DNA from: Hyphomicrobiales bacterium
GTDB taxonomy: Bacteria; Pseudomonadota; Alphaproteobacteria; Rhizobiales; Rhizobiaceae
Length of the DNA stretch: 64,000 bases
Reading direction: 5' to 3'
Assembly: GCA_900473045.1 (NCBI GenBank)
Contig: UCKS01000034.1
Span: forward strand, 62,001 to 126,000
The position numbers were made by a program, and so were the translations under genes. Positions 1-8,759 of this stretch are shown piece by piece. Each line of letters opens with the position of its first letter. Positions within the stretch are counted from its first letter, which is position 1. The notes below the pieces were generated by a model. That model had not been told where the DNA came from, did not search any database, and saw only the letters and a program-made list of their open reading frames with translations.

Positions 1-802
1 AAACCGTGAGCGACGTCGCATCGTCCGGCGTATAGGTGATCTGCGGCATGATGAACCCGCGCAGGTCTTCCGAGTAGTCCGAATAATTGTCGCCGCCGGA
101 GACCTTACCGGTGATGCGGTAGGTGATGGTGCCATCGGCATTCAGCTTGTCGTTGGCATCGAAGCCGAAGAACGCATTGCCGAAATTGTTGATGCCGATC
201 TCGGTGGAATAGGCAGGATCTGCCTGCGGGCGCTTGCGCACGAGATCAACGATGCCGCCGGGATTGGAGCCGCCATAAAGAACAGAAGCCGGGCCTTTCA
301 GCACTTCGACACGCTCCATCATGTAGGCATCGGTCTGGAAGCCGCCAAAGCCGTAGGAATAGAGGTTGAGCCCATCGAGGAAGACGCCGGTCTGGGTGGC
401 ATCGAAGCCGCGGATGTAGAACCAGTCTGTATCCGGATCGCTGCCGAAGGGTTCGGTCGAAACACCGGCGGTGTAGCGCAGGGCCTCGTCAATCTTGGTG
501 ACGACGCCGCGATCTTTCAGCTCCTGACGGCCGATAACCGAAACGGATTGCGGAATTTCCGAAATTGACGTTGCTGTCTTCGAACCTGTTCCCGTCGCCT
601 TCGGCACATAGCCGTCGACCGGACCGGTCGCATCGCCCTCACTGGGCTTGCCGCCCTTGCCACCTTCGACAGTCAGGCGTTCCAGCGTCGTGGCGTTGCC
701 GGTTGCAACATCCTGCGCATAGGCCGGCTGCGCTCCAATAATCGCCACAACAGCCGCACTCGCCATCAGGACCCGGTAGAGATCATTCCCCTTGATCTGC
801 AT
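1..802 (-). CDS. TonB-dependent siderophore receptor (N-terminal part, cut by window edge)
   Basis: This is the N-terminal 267 residues of an outer-membrane ferric-siderophore receptor; the rest lies beyond base 1. A signal peptide ends in the AxA-type site AYA at residues 27-29. It is followed by a short TonB-box-like stretch (LERLTVEG) and a plug domain with the typical phrases SISEIPQSVSVIG, DEALRYTAGV, WFYIRGFD, VFLDGL, ERVEVLKGPASVLYG and NPGGIVDLVRK. This wording is that of the FhuA/ferrichrome class. The start is the ATG reading MQIKGNDLYRV. An AraC-type regulator lies immediately upstream on the same strand, a usual arrangement for iron-regulated receptors. No TGA-N9-TCA iron operator was found in the 183 bases between them. 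The exact siderophore cannot be read from the sequence. Confidence 0.9.
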   Translation of the reverse strand, partial: MQIKGNDLYRVLMASAAVVAIIGAQPAYAQDVATGNATTLERLTVEGGKGGKPSEGDATGPVDGYVPKATGTGSKTATSISEIPQSVSVIGRQELKDRGVVTKIDEALRYTAGVSTEPFGSDPDTDWFYIRGFDATQTGVFLDGLNLYSYGFGGFQTDAYMMERVEVLKGPASVLYGGSNPGGIVDLVRKRPQADPAYSTEIGINNFGNAFFGFDANDKLNADGTITYRITGKVSGGDNYSDYSEDLRGFIMPQITYTPDDATSLTV

Positions 803-984
803 GAATTCGTCACCCCAGCTTGAACCGGGCGCCTACGCCCCCGTCGGCGAAACGCGATCCGGCATTTCCATGAATATAAGCGGAGTCTTTAGCTCAACTA
901 TGATGGATCAGGATTGTCTCTGACTGCGGTTCTTGAACGTTTCTGGTCCATATTCCCCATTGCGCCCAGGCAAAGCGCAAATGC

Positions 985-1869
985 TCAAAACCGCTGGCTT
1001 TTCGCCCAGGCCGCAGGCGTTGCACCCACAGACTTGCGGAATACACGGGTAAAATGCGCCTGGTCTGCAAAGCCCGTTTCGGCGGCCACGACGCTCATCG
1101 GCAACTCGCCCTTAAGCATCAACTGCTTGGCACGCTCGATGCGCGCCTTCATCTGCCATTGATGCGGCGGCAAACCGGTCGAGGCCTTGAAGGCGTGGCT
1201 GAAATAGGATTGCGACAGGCCGGTGAGTGTTGCCAGTTCCTCCATCCGGATACCGCGCAAACAATTTTCCTCGATATAGTCGATCGAGCGGCGCAGCTGC
1301 CAGGACGCCAGTTCGCTGCGCTTGCGCGTCCGCACAGGAGCGAGCTTCATGACGTCGACAAACAGCGCCACGGACAGACCATCGCCGTAGAGATCGTGCA
1401 GCGGCTGCGGATTGACGCATTCGGCAGCGATCAGTTCAGCCAGGACCAGGAAGCGCGGCTCGGAAAACATCAGCTGCGGCGTATCCAGCTTGCGCGCGTC
1501 GAGATCCTCCATCAGCCGGCGGCTGAGAACCTCGGCATTTAAATGCAGATCGAGATGGCGGACATAGTTGACATCGACCATCTCGGCCCACAATTCCATG
1601 CCGGCCGGAATGTAGGAAATGATCTGCCGGCGGCTGTCCTCGGCGACAGGCTGGTGTGCCTGCCGCAGCCGGATATTGCGCCGCCCGCCGCCCTTGGCAT
1701 CGAGCACGATAAACAGCCGGGGGTCGTCCGCCACATAAAATCCGCCAGCGGCGGGCGCGCATTCGACATCCCAAAGATCGGCAACGATACCGTTCCACTC
1801 GCGCCGGTTCAGCCCGCCAATGACGGAAAATCCGGAAATCCTGTTGTTCATGCGCGGCTGGAAAGTCAT
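985..1869 (-). CDS. AraC family transcriptional regulator
   Basis: A 294-residue regulator with an N-terminal effector-binding region and a C-terminal AraC/XylS double helix-turn-helix. The first HTH reads MEELATLTGLSQSYFSHAFK. The second includes MSVVAAETGFADQAHFTRVFRK, followed by the family's closing GATPAAW phrase. I chose the ATG at 1869 (MTFQPRMNNR). The reading frame continues upstream to 1959, but only to a TTG inside an AT-rich stretch that looks like promoter DNA. The gene sits directly upstream of the siderophore receptor on the same strand and probably controls it in response to the ferric siderophore. This target is inferred from position only. Confidence 0.85.
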   Translation of the reverse strand: MTFQPRMNNRISGFSVIGGLNRREWNGIVADLWDVECAPAAGGFYVADDPRLFIVLDAKGGGRRNIRLRQAHQPVAEDSRRQIISYIPAGMELWAEMVDVNYVRHLDLHLNAEVLSRRLMEDLDARKLDTPQLMFSEPRFLVLAELIAAECVNPQPLHDLYGDGLSVALFVDVMKLAPVRTRKRSELASWQLRRSIDYIEENCLRGIRMEELATLTGLSQSYFSHAFKASTGLPPHQWQMKARIERAKQLMLKGELPMSVVAAETGFADQAHFTRVFRKSVGATPAAWAKSQRF

Positions 1870-2126
1870 GATATCTCGGCGGAACCGGCTTCGACGGCCG
1901 ATCGGAATAAACCTGCTTTTAATAATCAAGTTTATATTGCCAATCCGGCATCTTTGCAATTGCTGAAATGCCAGAGAAACCCTTGTTTGTCAGGGGTTGT
2001 GTCTTTTTCGTCATGCTGGACCGGCCAAACTGTGGTGACAAATCACTCGGCGCGCACCGTTCGTGTAAAAACCTGCGTTCCTGAACAGGAGTATCTTTTG
2101 CCGTTCTCGCGCGAAACCTTCGATAA

Positions 2127-2444
2127 TCAAGCCGAAAACCGGCCGGCGGCGAGCGGACGTTTGTAGGCGATCACCCAAAGGACCAGCGCGATCAGCAGAA
2201 AGAAGGCAAAAGCCGGCTGCTGCAGCGACCACCGGATCAGCGGATCGAGAAAAGCCCCATTCGCATGCGGCCGCTCCAGGCTCTGCACGATCGACTGCGT
2301 CGATGCCCCGCCGGCCGCAAGCGCTGCGGCCAAGGGCGTCAACACCGGCTGGGATGCCGAGACCGACTGGATGGCATCGACGGCAGCGACAAGCACACCT
2401 ATGACCAGCGCCAGAAAACTCGCAAACCGCAGCAAAAACCGCAT
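2127..2444 (-). CDS. small two-helix membrane protein of unknown function
   Basis: A 105-residue hypothetical protein. The N-terminal hydrophobic segment (FLLRFASFLALVIGVLVAAVDA) and the C-terminal one (FAFFLLIALVLWVIAYKR) are both predicted to span the membrane. The roughly 45-residue middle is Ala/Ser/Gln-rich and would lie outside the cytoplasm if both ends are inside. The positively charged ends (MRFLLR, YKRP) support that topology. The ATG at 2444 places the first helix right at the N terminus. An upstream ATG at 2483 would add a Gly-rich stretch and is less likely. I do not recognise a named family. Confidence 0.65.
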   Translation of the reverse strand: MRFLLRFASFLALVIGVLVAAVDAIQSVSASQPVLTPLAAALAAGGASTQSIVQSLERPHANGAFLDPLIRWSLQQPAFAFFLLIALVLWVIAYKRPLAAGRFSA

Positions 2445-2719
2445 TCCGCCTCCACCATCCGGCCTATTTTCCGGGTCCAGCAAGCAATAAGCACAGGTCA
2501 GGCCAAGTGCAATCCCACCTTTTCAGAGGTGCGGATCGCAAGAAGTCAAAAAACTGTCAGAAATCAGTTGATCCCACGGAATTCATCGGTATATATCGCG
2601 CCGGTCCGCAGGTTCTCACCTGTGGCCTCCCCGGTTTGGTTCAACCGAACGGGTTTTCAGGAGAAAGCAAGCGCTTGTCTCCAATCCACCGGCCCCAACC
2701 GCCAGTGGATTGATAAAAC

Positions 2720-2809
2720 GGACAGGTGGCCGAGTGGTTGAAGGCGCACGCCTGGAAAGTGTGTATACGTGAGAGCGTATCGCGGGTTCGAATCCCGCTC
2801 TGTCCGCCA
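2720..2809 (+). tRNA. tRNA-Ser (anticodon GGA)
   Basis: A complete cloverleaf with an encoded 3' CCA. The acceptor stem pairs GGACAGG with CTGTCC plus a G-T pair. The anticodon arm CACGC/GTGTG encloses the loop CTGGAAA, giving anticodon GGA for UCC/UCU codons. A long variable arm, typical of class II tRNAs, is present. The T arm is GCGGG-TTCGAAT-CCCGC. Confidence 0.97.
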
Positions 2810-3008
2810 TTCTCCTTCCGCTGACTATTCCTCATCCTTTCTTGGTGGTGTTCCCGATGCCGGCACCCTTGTCGCGTTGCGTGGCAGCACGGGACGTTGC
2901 AAGTTGAGCTTTCCGCGAGCGCACGCCTGCGCTACACCATCAGGGCAATCGACAGTCTGCTTCTAACGCGAATTTCCAGTCCGGCCCCTGTGCCAACGCC
3001 AAGGAGAA

Positions 3009-3257
3009 ATGAGCATGACTTATATCGAATCCCCCAAACGCCCCATTGGTCATCCGGAACGCGCGCTCGACTGCGAAGAAGTGCTGCAGGTGGCACTGGA
3101 ACACCTGTCGAACGACGCCTCGCTGACAGAGGAGGACGTCGAGGCAAAGCTGGTTGCAAGCGGCCTTTCAGCCGGATGGGAAGAAGCGGAATTGAAGACT
3201 GCCATCGCGGACCTGCGCCGGAATGCGGCGCTTGGATTGCAGGGCCTGTCGGGATAG
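3009..3257 (+). CDS. hypothetical small acidic protein
   Basis: An 82-residue, acidic, probably helical cytoplasmic protein without cysteine or membrane segments. A good ribosome-binding site (AAGGAGAA) lies just upstream of two in-frame ATGs, at 3009 and 3015. Codon use is like the neighbours. The segment LTEEDVEAKLVASGLSAGWE followed by a second helical block could be a small fold. I do not recognise the family. The next gene follows after a 226-base gap. Confidence 0.55.
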   Translation: MSMTYIESPKRPIGHPERALDCEEVLQVALEHLSNDASLTEEDVEAKLVASGLSAGWEEAELKTAIADLRRNAALGLQGLSG

Positions 3258-3483
3258 ACCGGCCCGCCAACAACTCATCGAACGGCAGCGCAACCGCAAC
3301 CGGGCGGGCAACACGCAACCCATCCGGCTGTGTCAAAAATACAATATGGACCTGCGTCATGAATCGGCCGGGCCGGGCAAGTTGCCCTGTGCAGGCTTGA
3401 CGGCGGGAACGGACTGTGGACTGAGTTCGAGCACAATTCAAAGCTGCCTTGTCAAATCGTGTGTTTTTGTCGGAATCGTATCC

Positions 3484-4758
3484 ATGACCTCAGTATCGAT
3501 CGGCAGGCCTGTCCCCTCTTCATCGCACGGCTTCCTCGGACGCCTGGCCATCATCCTGTCGCTTGTTGCGACGCTCTCTGCCTGCGGCGGACACGCCAAG
3601 GGCGTCATGATGCCACTGAATATTGCTGCCGAGCCGAAGGGAAATGCCGTCGTTGATATGCTGGTGGCGACCAGCCGGCAGCCCTCCGGCGATCCGGCAA
3701 CCCTGTTTTCCGGCGAGCGCAGCGTGCAGGCCTCGCTGACCGATGTGGCCGTTTCCATTCCATCGAGCAAAATCCGCGCTTCGGGCACCGTGCAATGGCC
3801 AAAGAAGCTGCCACCCAATCCGGACACCGATTTTGCGGTGGTCCGCGTCCAGCCGGTGGCGAATGTCCCCCAGGCTCTTGACTGGGTGCGTACGCATTCC
3901 AAGGGTGGCCATGCGATGGTGTTTATCCATGGCTTCAACAATACCTATGAGGATTCGGTCTTCCGCTTTGCCCAGATCGTTCACGATTCCGGCGCTGACG
4001 TGACGCCGGTTCTGTTCACATGGCCATCGCGCGCTAAGGTGTTTGACTACAATTACGACAAGGAAAGCACGAACTACTCACGCACCGCGCTGGAGAACAC
4101 CCTGAAGGCGCTGGTCGAAGACAAGAACATCAAGGACATCACCATCCTTGCCCATTCGATGGGGACCTGGTTGGCGATGGAATCGATCCGCCAGATGGCC
4201 ATCCGCGATGGCGGCCTTCCGAAAAAGATCGAGAACGTCATCTTGGCCTCGCCGGATATCGATGTCGACGTGTTCTCCCGGCAATGGAACGAACTGGGCA
4301 AGAACAAGCCGAATTTCACCATTTTCGTCTCGCAGGACGACCGCGCATTGGCGCTGTCGCGCTACATTTCCGGCGATGTACAACGGCTGGGACAGATCAA
4401 TCCGGCCGAAGAGCCATACAAGACCAAGCTCGAAGCGGCCGGCATCACCGTTGTTGATCTGACCAAGGTGAAATCAACAGATCGCCTCAACCATGGCAAA
4501 TTTGCCGAAAGCCCGGAAATCGTGCAGCTGATCGGTCAGCGGCTGGTGACCGGCCAGACATTGACGGATTCCGACGTCAGCCTGGGCGATGGCATCACGG
4601 CTCTGGTGGCCGGCACTGTCAACACCGTGGGCCAGGTGACGGCAACAACGGTTGCGACGCCTGTTGATCTTTTCTCTGGAAACCTGAAGCTGCCGAAGAA
4701 GAAAAAACCGGGCGAGGTCGACGGCGCCTTCCAAACGGACAATACCCCGTCGCAGTGA
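3484..4758 (+). CDS. lipoprotein alpha/beta hydrolase, DUF900 family
   Basis: A 424-residue serine hydrolase of the DUF900 alpha/beta-hydrolase family. The N terminus is a lipoprotein signal peptide with lipobox LSAC and lipidated Cys at residue 34, so the protein is probably membrane-anchored. The catalytic core includes HAMVFIHGFNNTYEDSVFR, VLFTWPS and the nucleophile elbow LAHSMGTW (Ser at about residue 225). A late SPDID and a C-terminal LNHGKFAE supply plausible acid and His. The substrate is unknown. The start at 3484 gives the signal peptide directly; the frame is open further upstream but that part is unlike a coding region. Two small Pro-rich genes follow. Confidence 0.83.
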   Translation: MTSVSIGRPVPSSSHGFLGRLAIILSLVATLSACGGHAKGVMMPLNIAAEPKGNAVVDMLVATSRQPSGDPATLFSGERSVQASLTDVAVSIPSSKIRASGTVQWPKKLPPNPDTDFAVVRVQPVANVPQALDWVRTHSKGGHAMVFIHGFNNTYEDSVFRFAQIVHDSGADVTPVLFTWPSRAKVFDYNYDKESTNYSRTALENTLKALVEDKNIKDITILAHSMGTWLAMESIRQMAIRDGGLPKKIENVILASPDIDVDVFSRQWNELGKNKPNFTIFVSQDDRALALSRYISGDVQRLGQINPAEEPYKTKLEAAGITVVDLTKVKSTDRLNHGKFAESPEIVQLIGQRLVTGQTLTDSDVSLGDGITALVAGTVNTVGQVTATTVATPVDLFSGNLKLPKKKKPGEVDGAFQTDNTPSQ

Positions 4759-4865
4759 ACGGAACGGCGCTTCGACGGCCTTGAACAGACCGAAGATCCC
4801 GCAGGAACACTCTCGGTGGAACCATCCGCCACTCAGCATCGTTTTACTCCCGATGAAGGAGAACG

Positions 4866-5060
4866 ATGATGCCGACAACAATCCCCACACCACAGGACGA
4901 TAGCCCGCGCGGACCGCAATCCACCCCCGGTATTCCGGATCGTTCGCAAGAAAAACCTGCCACGCCGCCGGTGATCGACAAGGGCGACACCAAAAATCCC
5001 AACGACCCTGTACTGGAGCCAGCGCTGTTGCCGATCGGCGACCCCGCCGGCATGGCGTGA
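4866..5060 (+). CDS. small proline-rich hypothetical protein
   Basis: A 64-residue, Pro- and Asp-rich, probably disordered protein. A strong ribosome-binding site (GAAGGAGAACG) directly precedes the double ATG, which is the main evidence that it is real. A second protein of the same character starts 11 bases after its stop, suggesting one transcript. No family was recognised. Confidence 0.5.
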   Translation: MMPTTIPTPQDDSPRGPQSTPGIPDRSQEKPATPPVIDKGDTKNPNDPVLEPALLPIGDPAGMA

Positions 5061-5070
5061 GGACGGGTTC

Positions 5071-5253
5071 ATGTCCACAGACGACAGCAACGTAACGCCG
5101 GAGCAGATGAAGCCTAGCGATGTTCACCGGCCGCCGGGCCAGCGCTCGAATGCCGACGAAAGATCGAAGGCGCCGCCCATGGTCCAACCGGCCGGCGGCA
5201 AGGACGACAGCGAGAAGCCGGTGGTCAATCCGGTAACCGGTGGAGCGATCTGA
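5071..5253 (+). CDS. small disordered hypothetical protein
   Basis: A 60-residue hydrophilic protein rich in Pro, Asp, Ser and Lys, with no hydrophobic core, so probably disordered. A GAGGACGG ribosome-binding site lies upstream and the preceding gene of similar composition is 10 bases away. Both end in short Pro/Val/Gly-rich tails. The function is unknown. The pair could be a stress-related or spacer protein set, but the sequence does not decide this. Confidence 0.5.
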   Translation: MSTDDSNVTPEQMKPSDVHRPPGQRSNADERSKAPPMVQPAGGKDDSEKPVVNPVTGGAI

Positions 5254-5385
5254 CGACCGTTGTGATTTTCCCGGAAAAGAGATGATGCCGGCCGCTGAGA
5301 GCGCGCCGGCATCTGACGTTTGAGCTTGAGGAGATGGACGCGCAGGGAGAGTCACCCCGTTTCGTGACGCCAATCAATGGCTCCC

Positions 5386-5643
5386 TCAGTGACTCATCAC
5401 TTCCACCTTGTTCTCGACCAGATGAACGCCGATCACCGAGGCAGCTGCCTGCTCGATGCAGCCGATTTCGGTTTCGCAGGAGACATATCCACTGAGAACA
5501 ACCGTACGGCCAAGAGCCATCACAGACAGCCGGGACGTATCGATCAGCGCCGAATACTGGATGTAGCGCATGACCTTGCTGGCCAGTTCATCATCGGTAA
5601 GGTCCGCATGATCATCCTGGTGAACGTAAATCTGTTTGTACAT
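5386..5643 (-). CDS. BON-domain protein
   Basis: An 85-residue protein that is essentially one BON domain: an alpha-helical start (LTDDELASKVMRYIQYSALID), then the beta-strand core LSVMALGRTVVLSGYVSCETEIGCIEQAAASVIGVHLVENKVEV. BON domains usually bind membranes or phospholipids and are often duplicated in OsmY-like periplasmic proteins. This one is a single copy without a signal peptide. The chosen ATG (MYKQIYVHQ) follows a GGAAGGAC ribosome-binding site. The next gene on this strand, a DUF982 protein, lies 72 bases upstream. Confidence 0.8.
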   Translation of the reverse strand: MYKQIYVHQDDHADLTDDELASKVMRYIQYSALIDTSRLSVMALGRTVVLSGYVSCETEIGCIEQAAASVIGVHLVENKVEVMSH

Positions 5644-5715
5644 GGCAATTGTCCTTCCAGGGGGACAACGCAAGTTTTTCCGGAATGTTCCGATTATCTG
5701 AAATGAGATGAAACG

Positions 5716-5970
5716 TCAGGCGCCCGACTGCACGTGAATGTAGGCTTCGACGGCGGCGGCAATGAAATCCTGGCGGGCATAGTCAATCGGCTGTTCTCCG
5801 CGCAAGACGCAGCCGCATGTCCGGATGGCCGCCTGATAGGCGGTGCCGTCATGAACCGGCCACTTGTCGAGAAGGCATTGTGCCGCTTCGCTGGTGTTTC
5901 GAACGATGCGGTAACGTCCTATTCCGTCGAGTTCGAGGACGACGGGTTCCAGCCACCATTTTTCGATCAT
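5716..5970 (-). CDS. DUF982 domain-containing protein
   Basis: An 84-residue member of DUF982, a family largely restricted to rhizobia and often present in many copies per genome. The family signature is visible: hydrophobic start MIEKWWLEPVVLEL, central AAQCLLDKWP, and C-terminal GEQPIDYARQDFIAAAVEAYIHV. The start is fixed by a perfect AGGAGG eight bases upstream of the ATG at 5970; the frame extends further upstream without a credible start. No biochemical function is established for the family. Confidence 0.85.
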   Translation of the reverse strand: MIEKWWLEPVVLELDGIGRYRIVRNTSEAAQCLLDKWPVHDGTAYQAAIRTCGCVLRGEQPIDYARQDFIAAAVEAYIHVQSGA

Positions 5971-6110
5971 CTGGCAACCTCCTGCCGCACTCTGGCATAT
6001 GAGCCTTGCGTGAAATATGCGTGACGCCCGATACTTGCCCTGCACCGGGTTGCGACCGCCGGGCGAATGGGTCTATGGCGGATGTTCCTTTTGCCAAGAG
6101 GCTGCGCCTG

Positions 6111-7055
6111 ATGTCCGATGTCTTTCTGAATGTCGTGCCGATCTTCGTCCTAATCCTGCTCGGCTGGCTGATCGTCCGGATGAATTACCTGAAGGCGTCG
6201 GTCGGAGAGGCGCTCGGAGATTTCGTGTTTCGGGTCGCCGTGCCGGTCCTTCTGTTCCGCACCATTGCCGAAGCCGATTTCCGGGAGGGCTCGCCCTGGC
6301 CGCTCTGGGTCGCTTATTTCTCGGGTGTCTGCGTGACGTGGACGCTTGGGCATCTCGCAGCAACGCTGTTTTTCAAGAAGGATGCGCGGATCGGTGTGCT
6401 GGCCGGCGTTTCATCCGCCTTTGCCAATACCGTCTTCATCGGCCTGCCGCTGGTATCGAGCAGCGTCGGTGAGGAAGGTATCGTGGCTTTGTCCATTCTC
6501 TTGTCCGTGCATCTGCCGGTCATGATGATCGCCGGCACGATCCTGATGGAGCGGGCCGAGCGCAAGACCAGCGGCAAGCCCGGCCAGAGCCCGTTCAAGC
6601 TTCTCAAGGGCATCCTGCGCAACCTGGTGCGCAATCCACTGGTGATCGGGCTCGTCCTTGGGGCGCTGGTTCATCTCGTCGGCATGCCGCTGGGCGGTCC
6701 GGTCAAGATCGTCATCGATCAACTGGCCGGCGTCGCGGCCCCGGCCGCCCTGATCTCGATCGGCATGGCGGTCGATAAATACGGCCTTGCCGGCAACACC
6801 GGCCTTGCCTCGGTCACCAGTGCGCTGAAGTTGATCGTCCTGCCTGCGACGGTCTACGGCACCTGCCAGCTGCTTGGCCTTAACAGCAACTGGACCGCGG
6901 CGCTGGTGCTGACCTCATCCGTTCCCACCGGTGTCAATGCCTGGCTGATCGCCAATCATTTCAACGTCGGTCACGGCCTGGCATCATCGACGATCACCAT
7001 CACCACTGCGCTTGGCGTCCTCTCGGTTTCCACCTGGGCCTATATCCTGCTTTAG
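6111..7055 (+). CDS. AEC family (auxin efflux carrier-like) transporter
   Basis: A 314-residue integral membrane protein of the AEC/BASS-like carrier superfamily, with about ten hydrophobic segments. Family-typical pieces are VVPIFVLILLGWLIVR at the N terminus, FANTVFIGLPLV in the first half, RNPLVIGLVLGALV in the middle and the closing SSVPTGVNAWLIANHF. Bacterial members export organic acids or malate-like anions; the substrate here is unknown. The start at 6111 puts the first helix at the N terminus. ATGs at 6006 and 6075 would add a polar leader. It converges on cycM across a hairpin terminator. Confidence 0.85.
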   Translation: MSDVFLNVVPIFVLILLGWLIVRMNYLKASVGEALGDFVFRVAVPVLLFRTIAEADFREGSPWPLWVAYFSGVCVTWTLGHLAATLFFKKDARIGVLAGVSSAFANTVFIGLPLVSSSVGEEGIVALSILLSVHLPVMMIAGTILMERAERKTSGKPGQSPFKLLKGILRNLVRNPLVIGLVLGALVHLVGMPLGGPVKIVIDQLAGVAAPAALISIGMAVDKYGLAGNTGLASVTSALKLIVLPATVYGTCQLLGLNSNWTAALVLTSSVPTGVNAWLIANHFNVGHGLASSTITITTALGVLSVSTWAYILL

Positions 7056-7082
7056 CAGAAACGACAGAGCCCCAGACGCGAA

Positions 7083-7113
7083 AAAGCCCGGCACATCGGC
7101 CGGGCTCTGTTCA
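7083..7113. terminator. bidirectional hairpin terminator between AEC transporter and cycM
   Basis: AGCCCGGC-ACATC-GGCCGGGCT forms a GC-rich stem between two convergent genes. It is flanked by an A-run on the left (AAAA on +, read as T-run for the minus strand) and a short T-rich right side. Confidence 0.65.
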
Positions 7114-7139
7114 TTCTATCGCGGCTGCGGACGGTGTCC

Positions 7140-7838
7140 TTATGGTGCAGGGGCCGCCTCGGTGGCGGGCTTCGTTGCTTCGCCTTCGGTGGCCGGCTTT
7201 GCAGCTTCGGTTTCCGTCGCAGGCTTGGCAGCATCAGCCTCGGCAGCCGGCTTTGCGGCTTCGCCTTCAGCGGCAGGCGCTGCAGCAGCCGTTGCGGACG
7301 GCAGGGCCACCGGCGTATCGGCCTGTTCGCGCAACCAGGCAATCAGGTTGGCGCGTTCGTCCGGCTTCTTGACGCCGGCAAAGCCCATGGCGGTGCCGGG
7401 AACGTGCTTCTTCGGCGCTTCGACGAAGAAGCTCAGGTGATCGTAGGTCCAGGTCTTGTTGGCTTCGGCGAATGTCTTCATGCCGGCCGAATAGGCGAAA
7501 CCTTCATGCGAGGCGATCGGACGCTCGACCAGACCCCACAGGTTAGGACCAACCTTGTTGGCCCCTCCCTTATCTGCGGTATGACAGCTCGCGCATTTCT
7601 TGAAGACGGTCGCGCCTGCAGCAGCATCCGCGGATGCCAGAAGCGGCTTGATATCGACTTCGACCTCTGCCGTGGCGCCAGCGCCAGCATCCGAAGCGCC
7701 CTCTTCGGCGATGATGGCGAAGCCTTCCTTTTCGGGAGCTTCCGACTTGAAGATGCCTTCCGATGCGATCGATACGGACATCAAAACAAAGACCGTACCG
7801 AGGAAGGCACCCACGCCCATGTTTACATACGAGTTCAT
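7140..7838 (-). CDS. cycM: membrane-anchored cytochrome c (CycM-like) with Ala/Pro-rich tail
   Basis: A 232-residue class I cytochrome c resembling rhizobial CycM. An uncleaved N-terminal helix (about residues 7-27) anchors it in the inner membrane with the haem domain in the periplasm. The haem-binding motif is CASCH at residues 82-86, and the likely axial Met is residue 151 in [17 protein letters not shown] is the usual class I core. After residue 180 comes a low-complexity tail built of repeated AAKPATE-like units, absent from the compact cytochrome fold and resembling a periplasm-spanning linker. The start at 7838 is preceded by AGGGGAG. It probably feeds electrons to an aa3-type oxidase, by analogy with Bradyrhizobium CycM. 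Confidence 0.88.
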   Translation of the reverse strand: MNSYVNMGVGAFLGTVFVLMSVSIASEGIFKSEAPEKEGFAIIAEEGASDAGAGATAEVEVDIKPLLASADAAAGATVFKKCASCHTADKGGANKVGPNLWGLVERPIASHEGFAYSAGMKTFAEANKTWTYDHLSFFVEAPKKHVPGTAMGFAGVKKPDERANLIAWLREQADTPVALPSATAAAAPAAEGEAAKPAAEADAAKPATETEAAKPATEGEATKPATEAAPAP

Positions 7839-7994
7839 CCGCAAATGCTCCCCTTGCAACCGGCGCGAACAAAACGCCAGCCTATCTTGAAATCGCGCGG
7901 AACCTATGTCTTTTGGCTTTGTGTTGCAACAGACATTATAAGCCCCGGTCTGAGACCTTTTGACACTTTTCCGGCGCGTTTTGAAGGGCTAAGC

Positions 7995-8747
7995 ATGAAT
8001 AGCGACAATTTGGACAAAACCCTGATTCTAATCCCCGCGCGCATGGCCTCGACGCGACTGCCCGGCAAGCCTCTTGCCGACATCTGTGGCCTGCCGATGA
8101 TCGTCCAGGTCGCCTTGCGGGCAAGGGACGCGCAGGCAGGACGGATCGTCGTTGCCGTCGATCATCAGGACACGTTCGACGCCGTCACCGCTGCAGGTTT
8201 CGAGGCGGTGATGACCCGGGTTGACCATCAATCCGGCTCCGACCGCATTTACGAGGCGCTGTTGAAGAGCGACCCGGAAGGCAAGGCCGAGATCATCATC
8301 AACGTCCAGGGCGACCTTCCGACCATCGAGCCCGAGACTATCCGCGCCGCACTTCGGCCATTGGAAAATCCCGACGTCGATATCGCCACGCTGACCGTCG
8401 AGATCGAGGAAGAGGCAGAAAAGACCAATCCGAACGTCGTCAAGGTCGTCGGTTCGCCGCTCTCGGACACCCGGTTGAAGGCACTCTACTTTACCCGCGC
8501 CACCGCGCCGCATGGCAACGGCCCGCTCTATCATCACATCGGTCTCTACGCCTACCGGCGCGCGGCGCTTGAAAAATTCGTCGCGCTGAAACCATCGCCG
8601 CTGGAAAAGCGCGAATCGCTGGAACAGTTGCGGGCGCTCGAAGCCGGCATGCGCATCGACGTGGAAATCGTCAAATCGGTTCCGCTCGGTGTCGATACAC
8701 CGGCGGACCTTGAAAAAGCCCGGCGCCTTCTTGCCGCTAAAGCCTGA
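7995..8747 (+). CDS. kdsB: 3-deoxy-manno-octulosonate cytidylyltransferase (CMP-KDO synthetase)
   Basis: A 250-residue enzyme activating KDO with CTP for lipopolysaccharide core synthesis in the cytoplasm. Diagnostic motifs are the N-terminal nucleotide loop [24 protein letters not shown], the SGSDRI motif ([10 protein letters not shown]), INVQGDLP and the C-terminal [12 protein letters not shown]...[13 protein letters not shown]. The length is normal for KdsB. The start at 7995 gives the family N terminus after AAGGGCTAAGC. It is divergent from cycM, and pheA follows 12 bases after its stop, so the two are probably cotranscribed. Confidence 0.96.
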   Translation: MNSDNLDKTLILIPARMASTRLPGKPLADICGLPMIVQVALRARDAQAGRIVVAVDHQDTFDAVTAAGFEAVMTRVDHQSGSDRIYEALLKSDPEGKAEIIINVQGDLPTIEPETIRAALRPLENPDVDIATLTVEIEEEAEKTNPNVVKVVGSPLSDTRLKALYFTRATAPHGNGPLYHHIGLYAYRRAALEKFVALKPSPLEKRESLEQLRALEAGMRIDVEIVKSVPLGVDTPADLEKARRLLAAKA

Positions 8748-8759
8748 TCGGACTGCATC

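Noticed and set aside
803-984. possible iron operator upstream of the left-edge receptor
   Set aside because: Every TGA in this stretch was checked and none is followed by TCA after nine bases.
2632-2660. hairpin CCGGTTTGG/CCGAACGGG before tRNA-Ser, followed by TTTT
   Set aside because: The stem has a bulge and there is no gene ending upstream on that strand that needs a terminator.
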